From positions 1-13,954 of the forward strand of contig JALSPE010000058.1 of NCBI GenBank assembly GCA_026986085.1: 13,954 nt of DNA, in the 5' to 3' direction. Shown here in pieces: positions 6,253 through 13,954 of this stretch. The notes under the pieces are model-generated. The model did no database searches. It was given only the letters and a program-made list of their open reading frames with translations, and was not told where the DNA came from. Origin of the DNA: Campylobacteraceae bacterium (lineage in GTDB: Bacteria; Campylobacterota; Campylobacteria; Campylobacterales; Sulfurovaceae). The position numbers were made by a program, and so were the translations under genes. Positions within the stretch are counted from its first letter, which is position 1; the number at the start of each line of letters is the position of its first letter.

Positions 6253-7680
6253 CTATACAAAGCTTGGTGCATCATTTGCAAATAGTATTAAATCGCCACT
6301 CTTTGTAGTCTTTGCTAAAAACTCTTCAAAGTTACTTTTCTCTTTTAAGTGTATAAGTTTATCGCTATCTACAAACTCTTTAAAAATATGATAATTCAAC
6401 TCTCCTGTTACTACTACAACATCAAAAACTTCATTTGCCCTCTTTGCTATTTTTATATTTAACTTATCATCAACCTCTACAAGACCTGGAGTAATTACAA
6501 CTTTTCTACCCTCATACTCAGTTGCCAACTCAAATGAGCTTAACATTCCATCTATATTACCATTAAAGCTATCATCAATTATAACCTTTCCACCAGCTTC
6601 TATCTTTTGTAATCTATGCTCTACTGGAGGTATTTTTTTTAGAGCTTCTTTAATCTTTTCATCTTCTACGCCTAGCTCTTTTGCTACTTTTATTGCTGCT
6701 GCTAAATTTATGGCATTAAAATCACCTAAAATATTTGCACAGTAATACTCTTGATCTAATTCAAAACATACGCCATCAAGTGTTGCTTTTATATCTTTAA
6801 TATCGTGTCCAAAAAGTTCAACTTTTGGGTTTGTGCTTTTTACATTTGCACTAATATGAATCCACGCTTTTTTAAGGTTGTTAGATTTTATAATCTCCAT
6901 TTTTGTATTGCGTATATTCTCTAAAGATTTAAAATACTCAATATGTGCTGGTCCAACAGTTCCAACAATGGCATATTGAGGATTTACAAATGTAGCAATT
7001 TCGTAAATATCCCCCTTTTGCCTTGCTCCCATCTCTACAATATACACTTGAGCATCATCTGGTAAATCTTCGTTTATATCTTTTATAATTCCACCTAAAG
7101 TATTTACAGAACGAGGGGTTGCATATACACTATATTTAGTGCCCAAAAGCTCTTTAATAAAATTTTTTATACTTGTTTTCCCATAACTTGCAGTAACACC
7201 AATTACTATTAAATCTTCTCTCTTCTCTAGCTTCTCTTTTGCCATATCTTTATATTTGTTAAAAAGAATTTTTTCAATTATGATAGATGTTATCCAAGCC
7301 AATAGAATTGGAACTAAAAGAAGCGTAGTTTTAGTTAAAAAGTATATAGCCAAAGTGTATATAATTAGTGCTATAAAAAATCTCTTAACCCTGCCTGTTA
7401 AAACCAAAGGTTTATCTAATTTTTTATACCAAATATATAAAGCAATAGCATAAATAGCTAAAACAATTGGCTGAAGATAATTTAACTTAGCAAACCCTAA
7501 AGACTCATAAGCAGCAAAAGGAACTAAAAAATAGAAGATATTCCACATAGGTTTTGTATGGTGAAAAACTACTCTGTTTAATCTGTAACTATACCACTGT
7601 GCTGTAGTTATAAAGTAATATCCCAATAGCAGAACAAATGCAAAGTAGGTTAAAAGATTTACTATAATTAAATTATTCAT
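6253..7680 (-). CDS. murF: UDP-N-acetylmuramoyl-tripeptide--D-Ala-D-Ala ligase with N-terminal membrane domain
   Basis: Adds D-Ala-D-Ala to the UDP-MurNAc tripeptide, the last cytoplasmic step before lipid I. At 475 aa it has two parts. Residues 1 to about 150 contain several hydrophobic helices (about 5-24, 47-62, 70-85, 102-116, 118-136) not found in E. coli MurF. Residues 157-475 are the Mur ligase: ATP loop GVTASYGKTS (161-170), NTLGGI (193-198), VEMGAR (215-220), GPAHIEYF (243-250), then the central-domain segment with VEHRLQ and the DDSFNGN motif. The ATP loop has Ala and Tyr where GxTGSNGKT is usual. The MurE/MurF-type substrate domain normally at the N-terminus seems replaced by the membrane region. 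The ATG overlaps the stop of the hydrolase gene by four bases and has AAGGAG four bases upstream. MurF fits best; specificity is not provable from sequence alone. Confidence 0.88.
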   Translation of the reverse strand: MNNLIIVNLLTYFAFVLLLGYYFITTAQWYSYRLNRVVFHHTKPMWNIFYFLVPFAAYESLGFAKLNYLQPIVLAIYAIALYIWYKKLDKPLVLTGRVKRFFIALIIYTLAIYFLTKTTLLLVPILLAWITSIIIEKILFNKYKDMAKEKLEKREDLIVIGVTASYGKTSIKNFIKELLGTKYSVYATPRSVNTLGGIIKDINEDLPDDAQVYIVEMGARQKGDIYEIATFVNPQYAIVGTVGPAHIEYFKSLENIRNTKMEIIKSNNLKKAWIHISANVKSTNPKVELFGHDIKDIKATLDGVCFELDQEYYCANILGDFNAINLAAAIKVAKELGVEDEKIKEALKKIPPVEHRLQKIEAGGKVIIDDSFNGNIDGMLSSFELATEYEGRKVVITPGLVEVDDKLNIKIAKRANEVFDVVVVTGELNYHIFKEFVDSDKLIHLKEKSNFEEFLAKTTKSGDLILFANDAPSFV

Positions 7681-8402
7681 AAAGCTCCTTGTAGCTCTTG
7701 CTCAATACTCTGAGCAATAAATTTAGAATTATTTATAAAAAAGAAGTGGTCTCCATCTAGTGGAAATAGTTTAGAGTTTTCAATTAAACTCTCAATCTTT
7801 TCACCACTCCACAGAGGCGTAGCACTATCCTCTTTGCCCCAAAATAGCAAAGCTTTCCCTTTATAGTTTTTAAAGTTATCTTCAAAATACTCATCTACAA
7901 CATTTTTAAATGTCTCATACATCCCATGATTCATACTCTTTGCATCATCTGCAACAAATAGCTCTCTAAATTTTTTAATACCCAAAGGTTTAAGCATTTT
8001 AAACATTGCAATTTTTACTTTTACGCCAAGAGGTTTAGGCACTAAAACCCCAGCACTAGATAGTAATACCAAGTTTGGAGGATTAAGCAAAGTTGCCACC
8101 TTACCACCAAATGAGTGCCCAACTATAACCTCTGGTTCTATATTCAACTCTTCTAAAAATATTTTAATAATATTTGCATAATCTTTTGTTGTTAAAATAT
8201 TACTGTTTGGGCTATTTCCAAAACCAGGCATATCGATATATATATGCTTATAATCTTTTAAATAACTTTTAAAATTGCCATGAAGTGCCTCTTTACTGCT
8301 ACCCCAACCGTGTAAAAAAAGAATCACTCTACTTGAGTCTCCCACTTGAATATAAGATATTTTATATCTGTTATTATTATATTTTATCTCTTTTATTGCC
8401 AT
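7677..8402 (-). CDS. Alpha/beta-hydrolase fold protein
   Basis: A 241-aa soluble hydrolase of unknown substrate. The fold is shown by the oxyanion-loop motif HGWG (31-34), DMPGFGNS (57-64), the nucleophile elbow GHSFGG with Ser97, the acid GKEDSATP with Asp192, and the catalytic His219 in GDHFFF. All three catalytic residues are present, so it should be active, as an esterase, thioesterase or lipase-like enzyme. It has no signal peptide. It is translationally coupled on both sides: its ATG overlaps the stop of the L,D-transpeptidase gene by one base, and its stop overlaps the murF ATG by four. From memory, a hydrolase next to murF also occurs in Campylobacter, which hints at a conserved but undefined link with the wall pathway. 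Confidence 0.88.
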   Translation of the reverse strand: MAIKEIKYNNNRYKISYIQVGDSSRVILFLHGWGSSKEALHGNFKSYLKDYKHIYIDMPGFGNSPNSNILTTKDYANIIKIFLEELNIEPEVIVGHSFGGKVATLLNPPNLVLLSSAGVLVPKPLGVKVKIAMFKMLKPLGIKKFRELFVADDAKSMNHGMYETFKNVVDEYFEDNFKNYKGKALLFWGKEDSATPLWSGEKIESLIENSKLFPLDGDHFFFINNSKFIAQSIEQELQGAL

Positions 8403-9700
8403 TATTGAGCTGCCGTCTCTCTCTCTACCATAACTGTTGGAACTCTTAACTTTTGCATTCTATCATATCCATATATATCCCCAAAGAAGTTTACTACACC
8501 ATTTTCTACATAAGCAGTTAAATATACAACATGAACAGGTATCTTTTGATCTAAATTAACATACTTTGTCTTTTTAGCTTTAAGTATCTGACCAACCTCT
8601 TCAAATTTCTGTTTTGTATAGAATGTTGATACATGCCCCAATAGTTTTAAAGGTTTCTCTAAACGCATACATCCATGGCTAAATGCTCTTTGTTGATACT
8701 TAAAGAGCTTTTTATTGTTTGTGTCATGCATATATACAGAGTATCTATTTGGAAACATAAACTTAACTCTACCCAATGCATTTCTAGAGCCCGATTGCTC
8801 TATAATTTTATATGGAAGCTCCTTATTAGCCCACTCTGGTTTAAGATACTCTTTCCAATTTATAGTTTTTGGATTAATTGTTGGGCTATCTAATCCATAA
8901 TCTTTTTTAACAACCATATTGTGTCGTCTTAAATAGCTTGGGTCTTTTATAATTCTTTTAATCTCCTCTTTTCTTGCAATATTATCTGGAACATTCCAAG
9001 TTGGATGAACCGTAATATACTTCATCATAGAGCTAAATATAGGTGTTGGCCAAGATGGTCTCCCTACAATTATTTTAAATTCCAAACTCTTTTGTCCATT
9101 TTCAAAGAGTCTAAATTTATACTCTGGAACATTTGCTAAAATATATGTATCCCAGCCTGTTGGTTTAAGTAATTTAACTCTCTCTATATTTAATTTAATT
9201 TTATACTTTTGAACAGGAGATACAGCCGAATTATAAGCATCAATTAATGGGTAAAATTGTGGCATTTGTGGAACATATGGCTCAAGTATAGATTTAATAG
9301 AAGCACCACTATTTAATTTAGCTAAAATATCACTACTGCTTACATACTCTTCATAAAACTCATAACTTGCATTTGGATTTTTTGCTCTTAGTGCAGCTTT
9401 AAACCCTTCTGTATCAATACAGCTATTAGCTAAATTTTTTGTATATTCAACCAGCAATTTATTTAAAGTGTTTTCATCATTACTCTCTCTATATTTTGCA
9501 ATCATTGGTTGTAAATCACATATCGATGAGTAGGTATCTGATTGTAAAATATCTAAAAATTCACTCTTTTGGCTACTACTCCAACCAGTTTGAACAACAG
9601 CTTTTGAATTTTTTGCAGGTTTAACTGCATCTGTATTGGCACATCCAGCAAAAAAAATAGATGCTAAAGATGTAGCTAGTGTAATATCTCTTAACTTCAT
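8402..9700 (-). CDS. YcbB/LdtD-like L,D-transpeptidase, predicted lipoprotein
   Basis: Predicted periplasmic enzyme that forms 3-3 peptidoglycan cross-links or attaches proteins to the wall through a Cys acyl intermediate. At 432 aa it starts with a lipoprotein signal ending FFAGC, so Cys20 would be lipidated. Residues about 40-175 are a helical scaffold. About 180-370 is the YkuD domain of the YcbB type: GWDTYILANVPEYKFRLFENG (182-202), HPTWNVPDNIA (232-242), MHD with His325, and SHGCMRL (341-347) with Cys344 as nucleophile. It lacks room for the separate peptidoglycan-binding domain of E. coli YcbB. It is distinct in layout from the Csd6/Pgp2 carboxypeptidases of Helicobacter and Campylobacter. 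It starts 62 bases after the flavoprotein stop and has a G-rich ribosome site, AGGGGG. Confidence 0.9.
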   Translation of the reverse strand: MKLRDITLATSLASIFFAGCANTDAVKPAKNSKAVVQTGWSSSQKSEFLDILQSDTYSSICDLQPMIAKYRESNDENTLNKLLVEYTKNLANSCIDTEGFKAALRAKNPNASYEFYEEYVSSSDILAKLNSGASIKSILEPYVPQMPQFYPLIDAYNSAVSPVQKYKIKLNIERVKLLKPTGWDTYILANVPEYKFRLFENGQKSLEFKIIVGRPSWPTPIFSSMMKYITVHPTWNVPDNIARKEEIKRIIKDPSYLRRHNMVVKKDYGLDSPTINPKTINWKEYLKPEWANKELPYKIIEQSGSRNALGRVKFMFPNRYSVYMHDTNNKKLFKYQQRAFSHGCMRLEKPLKLLGHVSTFYTKQKFEEVGQILKAKKTKYVNLDQKIPVHVVYLTAYVENGVVNFFGDIYGYDRMQKLRVPTVMVERETAAQ

Positions 9701-9762
9701 TTAAAACCCCCTATAACAATTAACTCTATTTTATTCAAAAAATGCTTTAATATTAATTATTA

Positions 9763-10926
9763 TTAGCCATAAAAGATACTACTTTTATCGTTTAAATATT
9801 TAGCACAACTTAGAGCAGAGCTAAAGGCAAAATGAAAATTGTATCCTCCAAGCTCTCCAGTTACATCTAATACTTCACCTAAAAAGTATAAATTATTAAT
9901 CAATTTTGACTCAAAAGTAAAGTTTTCTATTCTATCTAAATCTATTCCACCTTTTGTGACTTCAGCCTTGCTATACCCAAATGTTCCAGCTGGTGCAAAT
10001 TTATAACTTTTAAGTTGTTCTAATTTTTTAAACTCATCTTTGCTTAAATTTAATCCATTTTTATCATCTATATTCAACTTACTTAAAAAAGCTTTTGCAA
10101 CACTTTTTGGTAAAGGCAAAAGATTAGAGAGGCTTTTTTTAGAGCCTTTTATTGAAAAAAGTTCAAAATTGGGTAAAAAATCTATCTCTATCTCTCCCTT
10201 ACTCCAATATAAAGAGGCATTTAAAATTGCAGGACCACTAACTCCTCTGTGGGCAAATAGCAAAGAGCCACTAAAGCTCTTTTTACCCACTTTTACATCC
10301 ACATCTACACTCACTCCGCTAAGCTCTTTAAAAAAGTTTTCTTTAGGTTGCAGGGTAAACCCAACAAGTGCTGGGTTTAAGCTATTAACACTATGTCCAA
10401 ACTCCTTTGCAATATCAAAACCAATTGAGGTTGCTCCAATTTTAGCAAAGCTTAAACCTCCACTAGATACTATTAGATTTTTAGATAAAAATAACCCATT
10501 TGTTGTATCTACTTCAAATATATCATCTCTCTTTTTAACACTTAAAACTTTGCAATTTAAACTACTTTTAACACCTTTTATACCATTTATTAAAATATCT
10601 AATATCTCTTTAGAGCTACTTTTACAAAAAAATTGAGTCTCATTTTTTACAGTGTAATTTAGACCTCTTGAGATAAAGTAGTCAAATATAACACTGCTAG
10701 GATACTCTTTTAAAAACTCTTTTAAAAAACTCTTTTTTGCCAAATAGTTACCTGCATAAACCCTTTTATTAGTAAAGTTGCATCTTCCTCCACCAGAAAT
10801 TAATACCTTAGCGCCAAATTTAGAATTGTTTTCTAAAATAATAGTATCTCTTTTTTCTCTTAAATTCGAGGCAAACATTAAACCACTCGCCCCTCCACCA
10901 ATAACTATATTTTCATATATCTTCAT
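9763..10926 (-). CDS. HI0933/YhiN-like NAD(P)/FAD-dependent oxidoreductase
   Basis: A 387-aa flavoprotein of the HI0933 family (often labelled aminoacetone oxidase-family or BaiN-like); the true substrate in most bacteria is unknown. It shows the dinucleotide-binding motif IGGGASG (9-15), the family signature SGGGRCNFTN (44-53), TKGGIDLD in the C-terminal half, and the FAD-contact motif GEVLDVTGELGGYN (350-363) followed by FAFSSA. Its length is slightly under the usual about 400 aa, but no motif is missing. The ATG directly abuts the ruvA stop (no gap), so translation is likely coupled to ruvA. The linkage to ruvA and wall genes has no obvious biochemical logic. Confidence 0.9.
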   Translation of the reverse strand: MKIYENIVIGGGASGLMFASNLREKRDTIILENNSKFGAKVLISGGGRCNFTNKRVYAGNYLAKKSFLKEFLKEYPSSVIFDYFISRGLNYTVKNETQFFCKSSSKEILDILINGIKGVKSSLNCKVLSVKKRDDIFEVDTTNGLFLSKNLIVSSGGLSFAKIGATSIGFDIAKEFGHSVNSLNPALVGFTLQPKENFFKELSGVSVDVDVKVGKKSFSGSLLFAHRGVSGPAILNASLYWSKGEIEIDFLPNFELFSIKGSKKSLSNLLPLPKSVAKAFLSKLNIDDKNGLNLSKDEFKKLEQLKSYKFAPAGTFGYSKAEVTKGGIDLDRIENFTFESKLINNLYFLGEVLDVTGELGGYNFHFAFSSALSCAKYLNDKSSIFYG

Positions 10927-11487
10927 TTAGAGTCTTTGCATCTTTTTAAGACCTATCTTAACCAACTCTTGCACACTTCCACTCTCTCCATTAAGTGCCT
11001 TTTTAATAGCATCTTTTTTAAACCCTAACGATTCAAGAGCCAAAGACGCCTCTAAGGTTGCACCACTATCGCTACTCTTATCTTCATTTCCACTTACTAT
11101 AAAGTCTGCAAGTTCAACCAAAATTCTACTCGCAGCTTTTGGTCCAATACCAGGGACTCTCTTTAGCATACCAACATCTTTAGCCGATACAATCTTTGCA
11201 AATGTCTCAGGTGTAAATGTGGAGCATACAGCCAAAGCAACTTTAGGACCAACTCCATTAATTTTCAGCAGAGTATCAAACATTCTCTTTTCATCTTTTG
11301 TAACAAAGCCATAGAGTGCATTTGTATCCTCTCGTATAATTTGTGTAGTAAATAGTTTTACATCATTAGAGTCAATTGCACTAGAGCTATTAATTGATAC
11401 AAAAACCTCATGTGTAAAGCCAAAAACTAAAATATGTAAAAGTGTTGGCTCTTTATAAACAATTTTACCTTCAATTCCTACAATCAT
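10927..11487 (-). CDS. ruvA: Holliday junction DNA helicase subunit RuvA
   Basis: Forms the tetramer that binds Holliday junctions and directs RuvB-driven branch migration in recombination repair. The 186-aa length is typical. The N-terminal OB-fold begins MIVGIEGKIV; the two helix-hairpin-helix motifs are INGVGPKVALAV (76-87) and VPGIGPKAASRIL (111-123). An acidic, variable linker (134-143) precedes a C-terminal RuvB-binding three-helix domain ending KIGLKKMQRL. It is the first gene of the long minus-strand cluster and is divergent from murJ across 53 bases, with TATAAT at 11513-11508 and an AAAGG ribosome site. ruvB and ruvC are not in the window. Confidence 0.96.
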   Translation of the reverse strand: MIVGIEGKIVYKEPTLLHILVFGFTHEVFVSINSSSAIDSNDVKLFTTQIIREDTNALYGFVTKDEKRMFDTLLKINGVGPKVALAVCSTFTPETFAKIVSAKDVGMLKRVPGIGPKAASRILVELADFIVSGNEDKSSDSGATLEASLALESLGFKKDAIKKALNGESGSVQELVKIGLKKMQRL

Positions 11488-11507
11488 AAATTACCTTTTT
11501 TTAGCAT

Positions 11508-11513
11508 ATTATA
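11508..11513 (-). promoter_or_regulatory. -10 element of the ruvA operon promoter
   Basis: The minus strand reads TATAAT at 11513-11508, about 20 bases before the ruvA ATG. No good -35 is visible, which is common in Campylobacterota sigma70 promoters. It stands back to back with the murJ -10. Confidence 0.5.
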
Positions 11514-11515
11514 GT

Positions 11516-11521
11516 TATAAT
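11516..11521 (+). promoter_or_regulatory. -10 element of the murJ promoter
   Basis: A perfect TATAAT lies 19 bases before the murJ ATG, so the expected leader is only about 13 bases and carries just a weak purine run (AAAAAAGA) as ribosome site. Its -10 is two bases away from the opposing ruvA -10. Confidence 0.55.
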
Positions 11522-11540
11522 TCATTAAAAAAGATATAAG

Positions 11541-12950
11541 ATGCGTATAAAATCGATTTTTTCTAATAGTGGTGGTATTCTTTTTTCTAGAATTTTTGGC
11601 TTTATAAGAGATACTATGATGGCATCAATTTTAGGTGCAAATATCTATAGTGATATCTTTGCAGTTGCCTTTAAACTACCAAACTTTTTTCGCCGTATAT
11701 TTGCCGAGGGTGCATTTATGCAAAGTTTTATACCATCATTTAGTGCAGCTAAATATAAAACAATTTTTAGTATAAAAGTTATTTTATATCTTCTTGGCAC
11801 TATAATATTTCTATCTATTTTGGTTAATATATTCTCTTACCCAATCAGCAAGGTATTAGCCCCCGGGTTTAGCGTAGATAATTTAATCTTGGCATCTAAA
11901 TATGTTGCAATTCAATTTTGGTATCTGCCTTTAATATTTTTAGTAACATATCTAGGCTCCTTGTTGCAATATAAAGAGCATTTTGCCACAACAGCATTTG
12001 CTACAACACTACTTAATATTGCTATTATACTCTCTATGCTTCTATATAAAAACTCATCAAAAGAGGAGATACTCCTTGCTATGAGCTGGGGAGTAATAGC
12101 TGGTGGAATACTTCAGTTAATTGCCCACATTATTGTAGCTAAACGCTTTAAAATATTAAAACTATTTAGATATGGGGCAACAAATTTTAAATCAAAAAAA
12201 GAGGCAGTAAAAAGAGATACCAACAGATTTTTTAAAAACTTTTTTCCTGCAATTTGGGGTAATTCAACACTACAAATTATGTCATTTTTAGATACTTGGT
12301 TGGCATCTTTTTTAGTTGCAGGTTCAATTAGCTATCTATATTACGGAAATAGAATCTTTCAGCTACCTCTTGCACTCTTTGCTATAGCAGTATCAACAGC
12401 AATATTCCCTTCAGTTACAAAAAAGATAAAATTAAACGATAAAGTTGCTGCATTAATAGAGTTTAGAAAAGCCTTTTGGATACTTTTGTATCTCTTGACA
12501 GCAGCAACTGTAGTTGGAATAATCTACTCAAACGAAATTATATGGTTACTCTTTGAGAGAGGCAACTTTACAAGAGAGAATACCCTCGAAGTTGGCTCTG
12601 TATTACTTATGTATATGATTGGGCTTATACCATATGGTTTAAATAAGCTATTTTCTCTTTGGCTATACTCTAACCATCTACAATCTAAAGCTGCAAAAAT
12701 AGCAACAATTTCTCTTATTATATATACAATATTAGCAGTAATTTTAATGAATTTGCTAGAAGCCCAAGGTTTGGCATTAGCTGGTTCTATAATTGGTTTT
12801 TTAAACCTCTTTTTAACATTAAGATATTTTGGTATAGATAATTTATTGAGTATTATTATATTTTCTAAAATCTATAAATATGGTATCATTTTATCGATAT
12901 TTACTTTTATAGTAGCATCTATTCACATATTATGGTTACATATCAATTAG
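11541..12950 (+). CDS. murJ: Lipid II flippase MurJ (MviN)
   Basis: Inner-membrane transporter of the MOP superfamily that moves lipid II to the outer face for peptidoglycan assembly. The 469-aa protein is hydrophobic throughout, consistent with the 13-14 membrane helices of the family. The N-terminal signature is intact: SRIFGFIRDTMMASILG with Arg17 and Arg23, Asp38, and NFFRRIFAEGAFMQSFIPSF with Arg52 and Glu56, matching residues needed in E. coli MurJ. A second family motif, YYGNRIFQLPLALFAIAVST, is present near the middle. The gene faces away from ruvA and sits a few kilobases from murF, so the two wall-synthesis steps lie on opposite strands. The next gene, hpf, has its own promoter. No anomaly seen. 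Confidence 0.95.
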   Translation: MRIKSIFSNSGGILFSRIFGFIRDTMMASILGANIYSDIFAVAFKLPNFFRRIFAEGAFMQSFIPSFSAAKYKTIFSIKVILYLLGTIIFLSILVNIFSYPISKVLAPGFSVDNLILASKYVAIQFWYLPLIFLVTYLGSLLQYKEHFATTAFATTLLNIAIILSMLLYKNSSKEEILLAMSWGVIAGGILQLIAHIIVAKRFKILKLFRYGATNFKSKKEAVKRDTNRFFKNFFPAIWGNSTLQIMSFLDTWLASFLVAGSISYLYYGNRIFQLPLALFAIAVSTAIFPSVTKKIKLNDKVAALIEFRKAFWILLYLLTAATVVGIIYSNEIIWLLFERGNFTRENTLEVGSVLLMYMIGLIPYGLNKLFSLWLYSNHLQSKAAKIATISLIIYTILAVILMNLLEAQGLALAGSIIGFLNLFLTLRYFGIDNLLSIIIFSKIYKYGIILSIFTFIVASIHILWLHIN

Positions 12951-12959
12951 TAATATCTA

Positions 12960-12988
12960 TTTACAATGTAAAAATTTTAGGGTATAAT
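12960..12988 (+). promoter_or_regulatory. Sigma70-type promoter of hpf
   Basis: TTTACA (12960-12965) and TATAAT (12983-12988) are spaced by exactly 17 bases. An AAAGGA ribosome site at 13012-13017 lies six bases before the hpf ATG. This is the best promoter in the window, and it lets hpf be expressed apart from murJ. Confidence 0.75.
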
Positions 12989-13023
12989 TACCTTGTATAA
13001 AAATAATTAATAAAGGATATGCC

Positions 13024-13542
13024 ATGAACACAAGCATAGTAGGAAAAAATATAGAGCTTACAGAGCCTATAAAAAATTACGCAGAGTCTGCTTTTGAAGC
13101 AATTAAGAAGTATAACTTAGATATTATCTCTGCTAATATAATACTCTCTCAAGATAAAAAAGGAATTATAACAACAGAGTTTGTAATTAATGTAAAAGAT
13201 AAACACACAGTAGTAATTACACAAAAAGATAAAGATCTATACGCATCTATAGACTTAGCATTAGAGAGAGCAAAAAAGAATTTAAGAAGATATGCCGATA
13301 AGATAAAAGATAACAACAAAGGTGGCATTAAAAGCCTAGACAATGGCGAAGTAGAACCAAAAGAGAGCGATGATAATGACGACTTTATCCCACTAGAGCC
13401 AAAACTATATAAACCTTTAGATTTTGAAGAAGCAAAAGCAATGCTAAATGAATCAGGAGAAAACTTCTTTGTATTTTATGATATAGATGAAAATATGAGA
13501 GTCATAACAAAACTAGAAAACGACAAATACGGTCTCTACTAA
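13024..13542 (+). CDS. hpf: Ribosome hibernation promoting factor, long form
   Basis: Binds the 30S decoding channel in slow-growing cells and, in its long form, pairs ribosomes into inactive 100S dimers. The 172-aa protein has an N-terminal RaiA/HPF domain (1 to about 100; MNTSIVGKNIELTEPIKNY, then a basic helix ALERAKKNLRRYADKIKD), an acidic linker (about 108-124), and the C-terminal dimerisation domain of long HPF (about 130-172, with DFEEAKAMLNESGENFFVF and a terminal KYGLY). The ATG at 13024 follows a strong AAAGGA site and its own promoter. It is the last gene of the plus-strand block and ends eight bases before a hairpin terminator. Confidence 0.94.
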   Translation: MNTSIVGKNIELTEPIKNYAESAFEAIKKYNLDIISANIILSQDKKGIITTEFVINVKDKHTVVITQKDKDLYASIDLALERAKKNLRRYADKIKDNNKGGIKSLDNGEVEPKESDDNDDFIPLEPKLYKPLDFEEAKAMLNESGENFFVFYDIDENMRVITKLENDKYGLY

Positions 13543-13548
13543 AAAGAG

Positions 13549-13575
13549 TGAGCCAATATAAACTTGGCTCATTTT
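13549..13575. terminator. Probable bidirectional terminator between hpf and the methyltransferase gene
   Basis: TGAGCCAA (13549-13556) pairs with TTGGCTCA (13564-13571) around a seven-base loop. On the plus strand TTTT follows; on the minus strand the stem is followed by CTCTTTTT. It lies between two converging genes, as expected for a shared terminator. Confidence 0.75.
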
Positions 13576-13634
13576 AAAAATTTTAAAACACCCCTAAATT
13601 CAATCATACCCACTATATTTGCTACTCCTATTAT

Positions 13635-13954
13635 TTAAGCAATTATAGCTTGTTTTGTCTCTTTATCTACTATCTCTAATTTATTTGACAAATTCAAACC
13701 TATTTCACTTTGTAATTGCTCTTTTATTGCAGTAGCCAAATAGTAAGCCAAATATGGTGGCACGGCATTTCCTACCATTTTATATCCTGCTGTTAAATTT
13801 TTATAATAAAAGATATGCTCATCAGGAAAAGATTGTATCCTAGCACACTCTCTCACACTAAGTCGCCTATACAAATGCTCATACTCTGGCACAAATATTC
13901 GCTTATTTTGCTCGACAAATTGCATCTTTGGAGCTTGAGGATGTAGCGGTGCAT
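13635..13954 (-). CDS. C5-cytosine DNA methyltransferase, C-terminal fragment at the window edge
   Basis: Carboxy-terminal 105 or so residues of a DNA (cytosine-5) methyltransferase. The frame stays open through the right edge, so the apparent ATG at 13925 is internal; the residues before it read APLHPQAPK, continuous with the family. Conserved motif IX is RRLSVRECARIQSFPD (13821-13868) and motif X is GYKMVGNAVPP (13755-13787), where the C-terminal helix returns to the S-adenosylmethionine domain. The catalytic PC motif and the target-recognition region lie outside the window, so specificity cannot be judged. Such enzymes are usually part of a type II restriction-modification pair; a cognate endonuclease would have to lie to the right. 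It converges on hpf across a shared terminator. Confidence 0.93.
   Translation of the reverse strand, partial: APLHPQAPKMQFVEQNKRIFVPEYEHLYRRLSVRECARIQSFPDEHIFYYKNLTAGYKMVGNAVPPYLAYYLATAIKEQLQSEIGLNLSNKLEIVDKETKQAIIA

Noticed and set aside
9701..9762. A promoter for the L,D-transpeptidase gene in the 62-base gap
   Set aside because: The only -35/-10-like pair (TTGAAT and TATAGG) places the start at or beyond the ribosome binding site, which is implausible.
10040..10636. A 198-residue plus-strand open frame
   Set aside because: It lies opposite the flavoprotein gene, which has all family motifs. The plus-strand product is Leu/Ser/Phe-rich with no recognisable domain, a typical antisense shadow.
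13635..13925. A complete 96-residue protein starting at the ATG at 13925
   Set aside because: The frame stays open upstream to the window edge and the upstream residues continue the methyltransferase family, so the ATG is internal.

Overview
This strongly AT-rich window looks like a chromosomal segment from a member of the Campylobacterota (Sulfurimonas/Sulfurovum-like or a relative). The assignment rests on protein flavour (a MurF with an added N-terminal membrane domain, MurJ, long-form HPF) and on gene order: from memory, murF, an alpha/beta hydrolase, ruvA and a divergent murJ also lie close together in Campylobacter. I could not test the assignment by search. No rRNA, tRNA, CRISPR array or intact insertion sequence is visible, and no gene-free stretch exceeds 300 bases. 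The longest gaps are 3219-3439 and 5685-5920.

Layout. (1) Positions 1-3218, minus strand: the DNA-end and hairpin nuclease sbcDC. sbcC runs off the left edge just past its zinc hook. (2) 3440-5684, minus strand: a two-gene unit made of a MotA/ExbB/ZorA-like proton-channel protein and a MotB/ZorB-like partner. The partner has one membrane helix, a long periplasmic coiled coil and an OmpA-type peptidoglycan-binding domain. The pair has its own promoter-like sequence, and no recognised effector gene adjoins it. (3) 5732-5894: a 163-bp near-complete imperfect palindrome with 20-bp terminal inverted repeats, best read as a MITE-like non-autonomous element. (4) 5921-11487, minus strand: a run of closely packed genes, ruvA, an HI0933-like flavoprotein, an L,D-transpeptidase lipoprotein, an alpha/beta hydrolase, murF and a thioredoxin-like gene. 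(5) 11541-13542, plus strand: murJ (lipid II flippase), then hpf (ribosome hibernation) behind its own clear sigma70-type promoter, ending in a probable bidirectional terminator. (6) 13635-13954, minus strand: the C-terminal end of a C5-cytosine DNA methyltransferase that runs off the right edge, probably part of a restriction-modification locus beyond the window.

Functionally, the middle of the window is a peptidoglycan module: MurF completes the pentapeptide precursor, MurJ flips lipid II and the L,D-transpeptidase remodels the wall, with ruvA carried in the same transcript. The least ordinary parts are the ZorAB-like stator pair with a long periplasmic stalk, and the hairpin element beside it. 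The hairpin's mismatches are biased toward G-U wobbles on one strand only.
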